Below are positions 28,500-38,606 of a DNA stretch of 64,000 nucleotides, one piece after another. Positions within the stretch are counted from its first letter, which is position 1, and every line of letters begins with the position of its first letter. The DNA is taken from contig NZ_JAGGNW010000002.1 of NCBI RefSeq assembly GCF_018614875.1, forward strand, positions 62,001 through 126,000, given 5' to 3'. The notes under the pieces are model-generated. The model searched no databases and had not been told where the DNA came from. It saw nothing but the letters and a program-made list of their open reading frames with translations. The position numbers and the translations under genes were made by a program. The DNA is from Variovorax paradoxus. Lineage in GTDB: Bacteria > Pseudomonadota > Gammaproteobacteria > Burkholderiales > Burkholderiaceae_C.

Positions 28500-29066
28500 T
28501 CAGCCCGCAATGAGCTTCTGCACCAGCTCCGCCGTGGTCGCCGCCGCATACTTGCGCATCAGCCGCGCCCGGTGCAACTCCACCGTGCGATGGCTGATGC
28601 CCAGCGCCTTGCCGATCTCCTTGGACGTGAGCCCGCGCATCACCTGCGCCGCCACCTCGCGCTCGCGCGGCGTGAGCTCGGCCTTCACGGCGCGGCGCGA
28701 TCCCAGGTCTTCGAAGGTCCAGATGCCGGCCTCGTGCGGCGCGGCGCGGTTCATGGCGTGCCCCGTGACGTGGCACCAGAAGGTTTCGCCGGCGATGGCG
28801 CCGTGCAGGCCGCCCAGGCGCTTCATCATGCGGTTGTCGGCATACCGGCCGCTGGCGTTCAGGAACGGCTCCATGCGCTTGCCGATGCGCTCGAACTCGG
28901 CCACGCTCGGGTACAGGATGCTGAACGAATGCCCGACCAAGGCTGAGGGCGTTGCACCGAAAATCTCGCACACCCGCTCGTTGCAGGCCACGATGGTGCG
29001 GTTGCTCGAAACCACCATGCCGACGGGCGCATGCTCAAAAGCCAGCCGGTAATCGATCTCGTGCAT
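28500..29066 (-). CDS. PAS domain-containing LuxR-family regulator
   Basis: A 188-residue regulator with an N-terminal PAS domain (about residues 5-115; YRLAFEHAPVGMVVSSNRTI, FGATPSALVGHSFS) and a C-terminal LuxR helix-turn-helix (ELTPREREVAAQVMRGLTSK, GISHRTVELHRARLMRKY). No receiver domain is present, so the PAS domain probably senses a small ligand directly. It is divergent from scoAB, and the gap carries the palindrome 29086-29111. This makes it the probable controller of that CoA-transferase. It is convergent with the Bug gene. Confidence 0.88.
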   Translation of the reverse strand: MHEIDYRLAFEHAPVGMVVSSNRTIVACNERVCEIFGATPSALVGHSFSILYPSVAEFERIGKRMEPFLNASGRYADNRMMKRLGGLHGAIAGETFWCHVTGHAMNRAAPHEAGIWTFEDLGSRRAVKAELTPREREVAAQVMRGLTSKEIGKALGISHRTVELHRARLMRKYAAATTAELVQKLIAG

Positions 29067-29085
29067 CGGGGGTCACCATTACGAA

Positions 29086-29111
29086 ATACTACGTATGCGA
29101 CTACGTAGTAT
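29086..29111. promoter_or_regulatory. TACGTA palindrome between the PAS-LuxR gene and scoA
   Basis: ATACTACGTA (29086-29095) and TACGTAGTAT (29102-29111) form a perfect 10-bp dyad with a 6-bp spacer. It stands out from the GC-rich surroundings and is centred in the divergent promoter. Likely operator of the PAS-LuxR regulator. Confidence 0.7.
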
Positions 29112-29168
29112 CGTTCAAGGCTCTTCAAAAGCTTTCGCCAACTCTCCACCATCCATCAAGGAGTCCGA

Positions 29169-29972
29169 GTGAACAAGATCTATCCCTCCGCAGACGCGGC
29201 ACTCAAGGGGGTCGTGGCCGACGGGCAGATGCTCGCGGTCGGCGGCTTCGGCCTGTGCGGCATTCCCGAGGCGCTGATCGACGCGCTGCACGACTCCGGC
29301 GTCGGAAATCTCACCTGCATCTCCAACAACGCGGGCGTCGATGGCTTCGGCCTCGGCAAGCTGCTCGAGACGCGCCAGATCAAGAAGATGATCGCGTCCT
29401 ACGTGGGCGAGAACAAGGAGTTCGAGCGCCAGTACCTCGCGGGCGAACTGCAGCTCGAATTCACGCCCCAGGGCACGCTGGCCGAGAAGCTGCGCGCGGG
29501 CGGCGCGGGCATTCCGGCCTTCTTCACCAAGACCGGCGTCGGCACGCAAGTGGCCGAAGGCAAGGAACTGCGCGAGTTCGACGGCGAAACCTACGTCATG
29601 GAACGCTCGCTGGTGCCCGACGTGGCGCTGGTCAAGGCCGACGTGGCCGACAAGTCGGGCAACCTGCGCTTCCGCCTCACGGCGCGCAACTTCAACCCGG
29701 CCGCCGCCATGGCCGGCAAGATCTGCATCGTCGAGGTCGAGAAGATCGTCGAAGTGGGCGAACTGGCGCCTGACGACATTCATCTGCCCGGCATCTACGT
29801 GCACCGCATCGTGCTCAACGCCAAGCCCGAGAAGCGCATCGAGAAGCGCACCGTGAGCGCGGCCGCGCCGGTGGACCCGGCCGCCGCCAAGGTCGAGGCG
29901 CAAGCCGCCATCGCGCAGGCCGCAGCCGGCAGCGAAGTGCCCGCCCCCATCAAGAACAACAAAGGAGCCTGA
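29169..29972 (+). CDS. scoA: 3-oxoacid CoA-transferase subunit A
   Basis: A 267-residue alpha subunit of a class I CoA-transferase that moves CoA from succinyl-CoA to acetoacetate or 3-oxoadipate. It has the family sequences [47 protein letters not shown] and [16 protein letters not shown]. The start is a GTG at 29169. The C-terminal 40 residues are an Ala-rich extension (roughly from residue 225) beyond the usual 230-residue length, possibly a linker. It ends 1 bp before subunit B. With the HMG-CoA lyase cluster next door it could activate the acetoacetate produced there. Confidence 0.9.
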   Translation: MNKIYPSADAALKGVVADGQMLAVGGFGLCGIPEALIDALHDSGVGNLTCISNNAGVDGFGLGKLLETRQIKKMIASYVGENKEFERQYLAGELQLEFTPQGTLAEKLRAGGAGIPAFFTKTGVGTQVAEGKELREFDGETYVMERSLVPDVALVKADVADKSGNLRFRLTARNFNPAAAMAGKICIVEVEKIVEVGELAPDDIHLPGIYVHRIVLNAKPEKRIEKRTVSAAAPVDPAAAKVEAQAAIAQAAAGSEVPAPIKNNKGA

Positions 29973-29973
29973 G

Positions 29974-30612
29974 ATGCCCTGGACCCAAGACCAAATGGCC
30001 GCGCGCGCGGCGCAGGAACTCGAAGACGGCTTCTACGTGAACCTGGGCATCGGCATTCCCACGCTGGTGGCCAACTTCGTCGGCGACAAGGAAGTCTGGC
30101 TGCAAAGCGAGAACGGCATGCTCGGCATCGGCCCGTTCCCGACCGAGGACCAGGTGGACGCCGACCTGATCAACGCCGGCAAGCAGACCGTCACCACGCT
30201 GCCGGGATCGGCCATCTTCGGCAGCCACGACAGCTTCGCGATGATCCGCGGCGGCAAGATCAACCTCTCGATCCTCGGCGCGATGCAGGTCAGCGTGCAG
30301 GGCGACCTCGCCAACTGGATGATCCCCGGCAAGATGGTGAAGGGCATGGGCGGCGCGATGGACCTGGTGGCCGGCGTGAAGCGCGTCATTGTGCTGATGG
30401 AGCACGTTGCGAAGAAGAAGGACGGCACCGAGGACCTCAAGATCCTCGAGAAGTGCACGCTGCCGCTGACGGGCGTGGGCGTGGTCGACCGCATCATCAC
30501 CGACCTGGCCGTGATGGACGTGGTGCCAGAAGGCCTGAAGGTGATCGAGCTCGCGCCGGGCGTGAGCTTCGATACGCTGCAGGCCAAGACCGGCGCCAGG
30601 CTGATCCAGTAA
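29974..30612 (+). CDS. scoB: 3-oxoacid CoA-transferase subunit B
   Basis: A 212-residue beta subunit, partner of the preceding gene. It carries [14 protein letters not shown], the catalytic glutamate in [33 protein letters not shown] and [15 protein letters not shown]. The ATG at 29974 is preceded by AAAGGAG. A terminator follows 27 bases beyond the stop, closing the scoAB unit. Confidence 0.93.
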   Translation: MPWTQDQMAARAAQELEDGFYVNLGIGIPTLVANFVGDKEVWLQSENGMLGIGPFPTEDQVDADLINAGKQTVTTLPGSAIFGSHDSFAMIRGGKINLSILGAMQVSVQGDLANWMIPGKMVKGMGGAMDLVAGVKRVIVLMEHVAKKKDGTEDLKILEKCTLPLTGVGVVDRIITDLAVMDVVPEGLKVIELAPGVSFDTLQAKTGARLIQ

Positions 30613-30638
30613 GGCCGCCAACGCGCTGGCGACAAAGG

Positions 30639-30671
30639 GCAGGGCCGCGAGAGCGGGCTCTGCTTTTTTTC
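30639..30671 (+). terminator. Rho-independent terminator after scoB
   Basis: GCAGGGCC pairs with GGCTCTGC (one G-T pair) around a 9-base loop, followed directly by seven T residues. Confidence 0.75.
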
Positions 30672-30684
30672 TTGGAGGTATGCA

Positions 30685-32073
30685 ATGAATGCGAGTGAAG
30701 TGCTGCTGGCCGGCATCTGGCGGCAGGCCGGCCTGCCCGAAGAGGCCTTGCGGTTCGCGCGGCTCACGGGCGCCGACCCGGTGCTACGGTCATCCTTCGC
30801 GGTCGGTGCCGCGGCGCAGGGCACGATCGCGGCCGCCGCGCTGGCCGCCTGCGAACTGGGGCATCTGCACGGCGTGGCGCGGCAGCAGGTGGGCGTCGAC
30901 ATGCAGCACGCGGCGCTCGAATGCACGGGCTGGTTCAGCATCGACGGCCGCGTGCCCGATCCCTGGGACGCGTTCTCCGGCCTGTACCGTTGCGCGGACG
31001 GCTGGGTGCGCATTCACGCGAACTTCGCGCACCACCGCGACGGCGCGCTGCGGCTGATGAAGCTGGACCCGGCCACCGCCACGCGCGCGGACGCCGAGAC
31101 CGCCATGGCCGGCTGGCGGGCGCTCGACTTCGAAGCGGCCGCGGCGGCGCAAGGCCTGGTGGTGACCGCGCTGCGCCGCTTCGACGAATGGGACGCCTCG
31201 CCGCAGGGCCGGGCCATCGCGGCACAGCCGCTCTTCACCATCGAGCGCATCGGCGATGCGCCGCCGCTCGCGCTGCCGCCGCTGCGCGAAGACCAGCGCC
31301 CGCTGGCCGGCCTGCGGGTGCTCGACCTCACGCGCGTGCTCGCGGGGCCGGTCGGCGGCCGTGCGCTGGCGGCCTACGGCGCCGACGTGATGCTCGTCAA
31401 TTCGCCGAAGCTGCCCAACATCGAGGCCATTGCCGACACCAGCCGCGGCAAGCTCTCCGCGCACGTCGACCTGCACACCGACGAGGGCCGCGCCGCGTTG
31501 CGCGGGCTCGTGGCCGATGCGCATGTCTTCGTGCAGGGCTACCGGCCCGGCGGCATCGCAGCCTTGGGTTTCGGCCCGGCGGAACTCGCGAGGCAGCGGC
31601 CAGGCATGGTCTGCGTTTCACTCACGGCCTATGGCACGCAAGGGCCCTGGGCCGACCGCCGCGGCTTCGATTCGCTCGTGCAGACCGCGATGGGCTTCAA
31701 CCACGCCGAGGGCGAAGCCGCCGGCGACGGCAAGCCGAAGCCACTGCCGATGCAGATCCTCGACGAGGCCACCGGCTATCTGATCGCCTTCGGTGCGGCG
31801 GCGGCCCTTCGGCGCCAGCAGCAGGAGGGCGGCAGCTGGCATGTCCAGGTGTCGCTCGCGCAAACGGGGCACTGGCTGCGCAGCCTCGGGCGCGTGCCGG
31901 CCGGGCTGGCGGCGGCACGGCCCAAGCTCACGCCCTATGCCGAGACCACGGCCTCGGGCTTCGGCGAGCTGGCCGCGCTGCGCCACAGCGCGCAACTGTC
32001 GCGCACACCGGCCGCATGGCCGCGCCCGTCGATGCCGCCGGGCAGCCATCCGCCGGTCTGGCCGGCGGTCTAG
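30685..32073 (+). CDS. CaiB/BaiF-family CoA-transferase-like protein
   Basis: A 462-residue protein with the class III CoA-transferase fold in an unusual arrangement. The N-terminal 200 residues hold a carnitine-type segment (QVGVDMQHAALECTGWFSID, DPWDAFSGLYRCADGWVRIH). The canonical start motif LAGLRVLDLTRVLAGPVGGR appears only near residue 206, followed by YGADVMLVNSP, TSRGKLSAHVDLHTDEGR and SLTAYGTQGPWADRRGFDSL. This looks like a fused or permuted family member. The start at 30685 follows TTGGAGGTA. It is a lone gene between scoAB and a convergent aminotransferase, and no substrate can be named. Confidence 0.85.
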   Translation: MNASEVLLAGIWRQAGLPEEALRFARLTGADPVLRSSFAVGAAAQGTIAAAALAACELGHLHGVARQQVGVDMQHAALECTGWFSIDGRVPDPWDAFSGLYRCADGWVRIHANFAHHRDGALRLMKLDPATATRADAETAMAGWRALDFEAAAAAQGLVVTALRRFDEWDASPQGRAIAAQPLFTIERIGDAPPLALPPLREDQRPLAGLRVLDLTRVLAGPVGGRALAAYGADVMLVNSPKLPNIEAIADTSRGKLSAHVDLHTDEGRAALRGLVADAHVFVQGYRPGGIAALGFGPAELARQRPGMVCVSLTAYGTQGPWADRRGFDSLVQTAMGFNHAEGEAAGDGKPKPLPMQILDEATGYLIAFGAAAALRRQQQEGGSWHVQVSLAQTGHWLRSLGRVPAGLAAARPKLTPYAETTASGFGELAALRHSAQLSRTPAAWPRPSMPPGSHPPVWPAV

Positions 32074-32093
32074 GGCTTGTTGACAGGCCCTAG
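32070..32093. terminator. Hairpin spanning both stop codons of convergent genes
   Basis: CTAGGGC (32070-32076) and GCCCTAG (32087-32093) pair around a 10-base loop. The stop codon of the CaiB gene (32071-32073) and that of the aminotransferase gene (32090-32092, minus strand) both lie in the arms. There is no T-run, so bidirectional termination is possible but unproven. Confidence 0.45.
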
Positions 32094-33259
32094 GCGCCGA
32101 GCGCGGCGCGCACCTTGTCGCCGAGCCTGCGCAGCCGCTCGGCCGGTTCGTTGGAAAACACGAAGCGCAGGTACTGTGCGCCGTGCGCCTGGCCCCAGCC
32201 CCGCATGGCGGTCGCGCACACGCGCTGCTCCAGCAGGCGCTCCGAGAAGGTCTGCCCGTCGATGCCGAAGTCGCTTGTTCGCAGCAGCAACGACCAACCG
32301 CCGGCCGGAACGCCGACGGGCAAGCCCTTGAGTTCGTCGAGCACCGTATCGCGCCGGCGTTCCAGTTCGGCCACATAGGCCGCGAGCGTGTGCATCGATT
32401 GTTCGAGCGCCGTCGCCACCGCGTCCTGCGCGATGCCGACCGGCACCACCACGTTGGCCAGCGAGACGGCAACGAGATCGGGCATGTAGCTTTCGGGCGC
32501 GATGGTCCAGCCCACGCGCCAGCCGATCATGCGCAGCTCCTTGGCCGACGAGCCGACCGTGATCGTGCGCTCGGCCATGCCAGGCAGGCCCGCAGGATGA
32601 ATCACTTTGCGCCCGTCGTACAAGAGCCGTTCCATGGCGCTGTCGAGGATGAGCGTCAGGTCGTGCTGCACGCACAGCGCGGCAATGGCGCGCCAGTCGT
32701 CTTCGTCGAAGCAGCCGCCGGTCGGCATCGACGGCGACATCAGCAGCATCACACGAACGCGCGGCCCGACGGCGGATTGCAGCGCGGCGCGGTCGAGCTT
32801 CCATTCGCCGCCGGGCGTGAAGGCGAAGGGCACGTACTTCGGCGTTCCGCCCGCGAGCCGGATGCGGTTGAGCAGGCCGGCATAGGTCGGGTCGGTCACC
32901 AGCACCTCGTCGCCCACCTCGACCGTGGCGAGCAGCGCATTGAGGATGCCCGAGAGCCCGCCCGCCGAGATCACGCAGTTGCGTGCGCCGCTGTAGGCCA
33001 CGCCCGAGAGCGCCGACACATGCCGTGCCGCCACCTCGCGCAGGCGCGGCTGTCCGATGAAGGGAAGGTAGCTGTTGTCCGCATCCTCCGACGCCGCGCG
33101 CACGGTGCGCGCGATGGCCTCGGGATCGGGCGGAATGTCGACGTCGAGGTTCTCCAGGCGAAGGAAGGGCGGGCCGTCCGCGTCGTCGGCGATGGCGCCC
33201 ATGCGGTCGACGCCGATGCCTGCGATGTGTTCCAGCCGTGCGGGGCGATGACGTGGCAT
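32090..33259 (-). CDS. Pyridoxal-phosphate aminotransferase, class I/II
   Basis: A 389-residue fold-type I aminotransferase. It has SAGGLSGILNALLATVEVGD at the cofactor phosphate region, a DPTYAG segment, ILDSAMERLLYDGR with the pyridine-N Asp, the PLP lysine in TITVGSSAKELRMIGWRVGW and the late LRFVFSNEP with the substrate-carboxylate Arg. Aspartate- or aromatic-type specificity cannot be told. The ATG at 33259 follows AAGGAG. The LysR gene at 33273 ends 13 bp upstream on the same strand, so the two may be cotranscribed. Placed near the valine operon, it could be a branched-chain or related aminotransferase (inference). Confidence 0.88.
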   Translation of the reverse strand: MPRHRPARLEHIAGIGVDRMGAIADDADGPPFLRLENLDVDIPPDPEAIARTVRAASEDADNSYLPFIGQPRLREVAARHVSALSGVAYSGARNCVISAGGLSGILNALLATVEVGDEVLVTDPTYAGLLNRIRLAGGTPKYVPFAFTPGGEWKLDRAALQSAVGPRVRVMLLMSPSMPTGGCFDEDDWRAIAALCVQHDLTLILDSAMERLLYDGRKVIHPAGLPGMAERTITVGSSAKELRMIGWRVGWTIAPESYMPDLVAVSLANVVVPVGIAQDAVATALEQSMHTLAAYVAELERRRDTVLDELKGLPVGVPAGGWSLLLRTSDFGIDGQTFSERLLEQRVCATAMRGWGQAHGAQYLRFVFSNEPAERLRRLGDKVRAALGA

Positions 33260-33272
33260 GCGGGGCTCCTTG

Positions 33273-34229
33273 CTACAAGGAAGGTGGCTTGCGGGGACGT
33301 GGCGGGCGCTGCGGCGCCGCGCCTTCTTCCCCGCCATTCTGGGGCAGGAGCAGCAACGCCTGCCGTGCCTGCGCCGTCTCGCGCAGGAAGTTCCACACGG
33401 TCTGCATGCGCACCAGGTGCTTGGTCTCCGCCGGCATCGACATCCAGAACGTGCGCGTGAAATTCGCCTGCCCCGGCAGCACCGGGCGCAGCGTCTTGTC
33501 GGGGTCGGCCACGAAGGCCGGCAGCACCGCAATGCCCGCGCCCGCTGCCACGGCTCGATGCTGTGCGAGCACGCTGGTGCTTCGCAGCGCGAAGCTGTCG
33601 GGGCGGTGCAGCTCGTCGAGGTATTGCAGCTCCTTGCTGAACAGCAGGTCGTCCACGTAGCTGATGAAGGTGTGGCCGCGCAGGTCTTCGCGCGTCTTGA
33701 TGGGCTTGTGCGCGGCCAGGTATTGCTTCGAGGCGTAGAGCCGCAGCGTGTAGTCGGTGAGCTTGGTCACGACCACCGGTCCGCGCGCCGGGCGTTCGAG
33801 CGAGATCACGATGTCGGCCTCGCGCCGCGACAGGTGCACCAGCCGTGGCATGGCGAGCAGGTCGATGGTGAGCTTGGGGTGTTGCACTGCGAAGAGCGCG
33901 AGCTGCGGCGCCAGCACCAGGGTGCCGAAGCCCTCGGTGGCGCCGATGCGGATCAGCCCCGACAGGCCCTCCTGCGAGGCGGGTGCGGTGCTTTCCACGG
34001 CCTGGAACGCGCTTTCCATGGCCTCGACCTGCGGCTGCAGCCTGCGGCCCGCCTCGGTGAGCCGGTGGCCGCCCGATTCGCGCGAGAACAGCGGCGCGCC
34101 GACCTCCTTTTCGAGCGCCTGGATGCGCCGCGCCACCGTGGTGTGGTCCACCTCGAGCCGGCGCGCCGCGCTCATCAGCGTGCCCGAGCGCGCCAGTTCC
34201 AGAAAATAGCGAAGGTTGTCCCAGTCCAT
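33273..34229 (-). CDS. LysR-family transcriptional regulator divergent from the valine operon
   Basis: A 318-residue regulator. The DNA-binding end is [40 protein letters not shown]; the effector domain includes [20 protein letters not shown] and [19 protein letters not shown]. The C-terminus is a Pro/Arg-rich tail ([11 protein letters not shown]). The ATG at 34229 is used because the family begins at MDWDNLRYF. It is divergent from mmsA at 34369 and is the obvious candidate regulator of the valine genes, a job done by AraC-type MmsR in pseudomonads. Confidence 0.9.
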   Translation of the reverse strand: MDWDNLRYFLELARSGTLMSAARRLEVDHTTVARRIQALEKEVGAPLFSRESGGHRLTEAGRRLQPQVEAMESAFQAVESTAPASQEGLSGLIRIGATEGFGTLVLAPQLALFAVQHPKLTIDLLAMPRLVHLSRREADIVISLERPARGPVVVTKLTDYTLRLYASKQYLAAHKPIKTREDLRGHTFISYVDDLLFSKELQYLDELHRPDSFALRSTSVLAQHRAVAAGAGIAVLPAFVADPDKTLRPVLPGQANFTRTFWMSMPAETKHLVRMQTVWNFLRETAQARQALLLLPQNGGEEGAAPQRPPRPRKPPSL

Positions 34230-34290
34230 GTGCTTGCGTTCCCCTCGGGTGGCTCTGCATTTTTGCAAAGCGATGGCGCGTATTTGTCTA

Positions 34291-34319
34291 TTGTCATGGC
34301 AAATCTGCAAAGCTAGGAT
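34291..34319 (+). promoter_or_regulatory. Sigma-70-like promoter of the valine operon
   Basis: A TTGTCA -35 box and a TAGGAT -10 box are separated by 17 bp, in a locally AT-rich stretch 50 bp before the mmsA start. TGCAAAG repeats overlap and precede it (34256-34270 TGCATTTTTGCAAAG; 34305-34311), which could be the LysR binding sites. Confidence 0.6.
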
Positions 34320-34368
34320 GCGGTTTGAACCTGCCATCCAGGCCCGTATTCACAGGAGACAAAACCCC

Positions 34369-35888
<1,520 letters not shown>

Positions 35889-35892
<4 letters not shown>

Positions 35893-36278
35893 GGTGCGCG
35901 CTTCGCGCTGTCGCGGCATCGGCCGTGCTGCTGTTCGTCACCGGCGCGCAGGCGGCCGATGAAGCGAGCCCGCTGGACTGCAAGCCCGATGGCAACCAGC
36001 AGCAGATGAATGCCTGCGCGGTGCGCGACTTTCGCGCCGCCGACGCGGCGCTCAACATCCGCTACGGCGAGGTGATGAAATCGCTGTCGCCGCAGCAGCG
36101 CACGGCCTTGCGCGCCGAGCAGCGCGCCTGGCTCAAGGGCCGCGATCCGGGATGCAAAACCGCCGCGAAGGACAGCGAGGGCGGCTCGATCTGGCCGCTG
36201 GAGTTCTACGGCTGCCTCGAACAGTCGACCCGCAAACGCACGGCCAAGCTCGATCTCTGGAAAGGTCGCCTCCAATGA
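35889..36278 (+). CDS. LprI-like (DUF1311) secreted protein inside the valine operon
   Basis: A 129-residue exported protein with a signal peptide (cleavage near residue 23, TGAQAADE). The mature part has the lysozyme-inhibitor LprI-like pattern with paired cysteines: [20 protein letters not shown], then [21 protein letters not shown] and C-terminal Cys residues in CKTAAK and [10 protein letters not shown]. The family binds or inhibits lysozyme in a few cases and is otherwise uncharacterised. It shares ATGA overlaps with both the mmsA gene upstream and the acyl-CoA dehydrogenase downstream, so it is tightly built into the operon despite being periplasmic. Confidence 0.88.
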
Positions 36279-37429
36279 ATTTTGAACTGTCCGAAGAACA
36301 GAACGCCTTCGCGCAGAGCGCGCGCGACTTTGCGCAGGCCGAGTTCGCGCCGCATGCAGCGCGCTGGGACGCCGAGGCCATCTTCCCGAAGGAGGCCATC
36401 GCCAAGGCCGGCGAGCTGGGCTTCTGCGGGCTTTATGCGCCCGAGCGCATCGGCGGCCTTGGCCTGCCGCGGCTCGATGCGGCGCTGGTGTTCGAGGAAA
36501 TGGCCGCGGTCGATCCCTCGACCACGGCCTTCATCACCATCCACAACATGGCGACGTGGATGCTCGGCACCTGGGCCACGGATGCGGTGGCCGCTCAGTG
36601 GGGCGAAGAGCTGACGAGCGGGCGCAAGCTCGCTTCGTACTGCCTGACAGAGCCGGGCGCCGGATCGGATGCGGGCGCGCTCAAGACGCGCGCCGAGCTG
36701 CAGGGCAACGAGTACGTCATCAACGGCGGCAAGGCCTTCATCTCGGGCGCGGGCGCGACCGACGTGCTGGTGCTGATGGCGCGCACGGGCGGCGGCGGCG
36801 CGGGCGGCATCTCGGCCTTTGCGGTGCCGGCCGATGCACCGGGCGTGAGCTATGGCAAGAAGGAGCACAAGATGGGCTGGAACAGCCAGCCCACGCGCTC
36901 CATCAACTTCGACAACGTGCGCATTCCCACGCAGAACCTGCTGGGCAAGGAAGGCGAGGGCTTTCGCATCGCCATGAAGGGGCTGGATGGCGGCCGCATC
37001 AACATTGCGACCTGCTCGGTGGGGGCGGCGCAGGGCGCGCTCGACGCGGCACGCCGCTACCTGCACGAGCGCCAGCAGTTCGGCAAGCCGCTCGCGAGCT
37101 TCCAGGCGCTGCAGTTCAAGCTGGCCGACATGGCGACCGAGCTGGTGGCGGCGCGGCAGATGGTGCGGCTCGCGGCAGCCAAGCTCGACGCGGGCCATGC
37201 CGATGCCAGCACCTATTGCGCCATGGCCAAGCGCTTTGCGACCGATGCGGGCTTCAGTGTCTGCAACGATGCGCTGCAACTGCACGGCGGCTACGGCTAC
37301 CTGAGCGAGTTTCCGCTCGAGCGGCTGGTGCGTGACGCGCGCGTGCACCAGATCCTCGAAGGCACCAACGAGATCATGCGTGTGATCGTTGCGCGAAAAT
37401 TGCTGGAAGGGGACAGCGATATCCGCTGA
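36275..37429 (+). CDS. Acyl-CoA dehydrogenase (isobutyryl-CoA dehydrogenase type)
   Basis: A 384-residue FAD enzyme oxidising an acyl-CoA to the enoyl-CoA and passing electrons to ETF. It has YCLTEPGAGSDAGALKTRAE, the ISGAGATDVLVLMART stretch, KMGWNSQPTRSINFDNVRIP and the catalytic Glu region LHGGYGYLSEFPLERLVRDA, then HQILEGTNEIMRVIVAR. In this operon its expected substrate is isobutyryl-CoA, giving methacrylyl-CoA. It overlaps the LprI-like gene by 4 bp. Assignment to isobutyryl-CoA rests on neighbours. Confidence 0.92.
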   Translation: MNFELSEEQNAFAQSARDFAQAEFAPHAARWDAEAIFPKEAIAKAGELGFCGLYAPERIGGLGLPRLDAALVFEEMAAVDPSTTAFITIHNMATWMLGTWATDAVAAQWGEELTSGRKLASYCLTEPGAGSDAGALKTRAELQGNEYVINGGKAFISGAGATDVLVLMARTGGGGAGGISAFAVPADAPGVSYGKKEHKMGWNSQPTRSINFDNVRIPTQNLLGKEGEGFRIAMKGLDGGRINIATCSVGAAQGALDAARRYLHERQQFGKPLASFQALQFKLADMATELVAARQMVRLAAAKLDAGHADASTYCAMAKRFATDAGFSVCNDALQLHGGYGYLSEFPLERLVRDARVHQILEGTNEIMRVIVARKLLEGDSDIR

Positions 37430-37459
37430 GTCCCGCATCCGGAACTTCCTCTCAACACA

Positions 37460-38575
37460 ATGACCGACTCCGTAGTTCTCTTCGACGAAATCAAGACCGC
37501 CGGCGGCCAACGCTTCGGCGTGGCCACGCTCAACGCACCGGCTTCGCTCAATGCGTTGTCCGTGGACATGGTGCGCCTGCTCACGCCCAGGCTGCGCGAA
37601 TGGGCGAAGGACGACGGCATCGTCGGCGTGCTGTTGCAGGCCGCCGGCGAAAAGGCCTTCTGCGCCGGCGGCGACCTGCGCCAGCTGTATCAGACGCTGC
37701 TCGAATGCGGTCCTGCGCGCAACAGCTACGCCGAAGACTTCTTCCGTGAAGAGTACGAGCTCGACCACCTGATCCACACCTTCCCCAAGCCCTTCCTGTG
37801 CTGGGGCCACGGCATCGTGATGGGCGGCGGCGTGGGGCTGATGTCGGGCTGCTCGCACCGCGTGGTCACGGCGCAGAGCCGCGTTGCCATGCCCGAGATC
37901 AGCATCGGCCTCTATCCCGACGTGGGCGGCAGCTGGTTCCTGCGCCGCACCCCGGGGCGCACGGGCCTGTTCCTGGCGCTCACTGCCGCCAGCCTCAATG
38001 CGGCCGATGCCATCTTCTGCGGACTGGCCGACGTGCTGGTGCCGCACGAGCGCAAGGGCCAGGTGCTCGAAGCCATCGCCGCAACGCGCTGGAGCGGCAA
38101 CGCGAAGGCGGACCGCGCCGAGCTGTCGCGCATCCTCGCGCATGCGGGCGAGGGCGCCGAGCTGCCGCCTTCGAAGGTGCGCGAGCACTACGACACCATC
38201 AACGCGCTGATGGCCGGCGACGACCTGCTCGACATCGCGAAGCGCCTGCGCAACCTGCAGAGCGACGATGCCTGGCTGCAGTCCGCGTCCAAGACCTTTG
38301 CCAAGGGCGCCCCCAGTTCGGCCGCGCTGAGCTTCGAGCTCTGGCAGCGCGTGCACCGCATGTCGCTGGCCGAGGTGTTCCGGCTCGAATACTGGGCTTC
38401 GCTGGGCTTCTGCGCGCACAAGGACTTTGCCGAGGGCATCCGCGCGGTGCTGATCGACAAGGACCGCAATCCGCGCTGGAACCCCGCCACCATCGAAGAG
38501 ATCACGCCCGCCTTCATCGAAGACCATCTGCGTCCGCGCGGCGAGATGCCCGCGGCGCTGGCTGCGCTGGCCTGA
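37460..38575 (+). CDS. 3-hydroxyisobutyryl-CoA hydrolase (enoyl-CoA hydratase/isomerase fold)
   Basis: A 371-residue crotonase-fold protein. The length and the sequence match the HIBCH group rather than simple hydratases: EKAFCAGGDLRQLYQT, HGIVMGGGVGLMSGCSHRVV, ISIGLYPDVGGSWFLRRTPG with the catalytic acids, and the extended C-terminal SSAALSFELWQRVHRMSLAE, DFAEGIRAVLIDKDRNPRW. It would remove CoA from 3-hydroxyisobutyryl-CoA before MmsB. No separate methacrylyl-CoA hydratase is in this operon. Confidence 0.9.
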   Translation: MTDSVVLFDEIKTAGGQRFGVATLNAPASLNALSVDMVRLLTPRLREWAKDDGIVGVLLQAAGEKAFCAGGDLRQLYQTLLECGPARNSYAEDFFREEYELDHLIHTFPKPFLCWGHGIVMGGGVGLMSGCSHRVVTAQSRVAMPEISIGLYPDVGGSWFLRRTPGRTGLFLALTAASLNAADAIFCGLADVLVPHERKGQVLEAIAATRWSGNAKADRAELSRILAHAGEGAELPPSKVREHYDTINALMAGDDLLDIAKRLRNLQSDDAWLQSASKTFAKGAPSSAALSFELWQRVHRMSLAEVFRLEYWASLGFCAHKDFAEGIRAVLIDKDRNPRWNPATIEEITPAFIEDHLRPRGEMPAALAALA

Positions 38576-38606
38576 CCCTCTTCCACGAATACAACGGAGA
38601 CGACAA

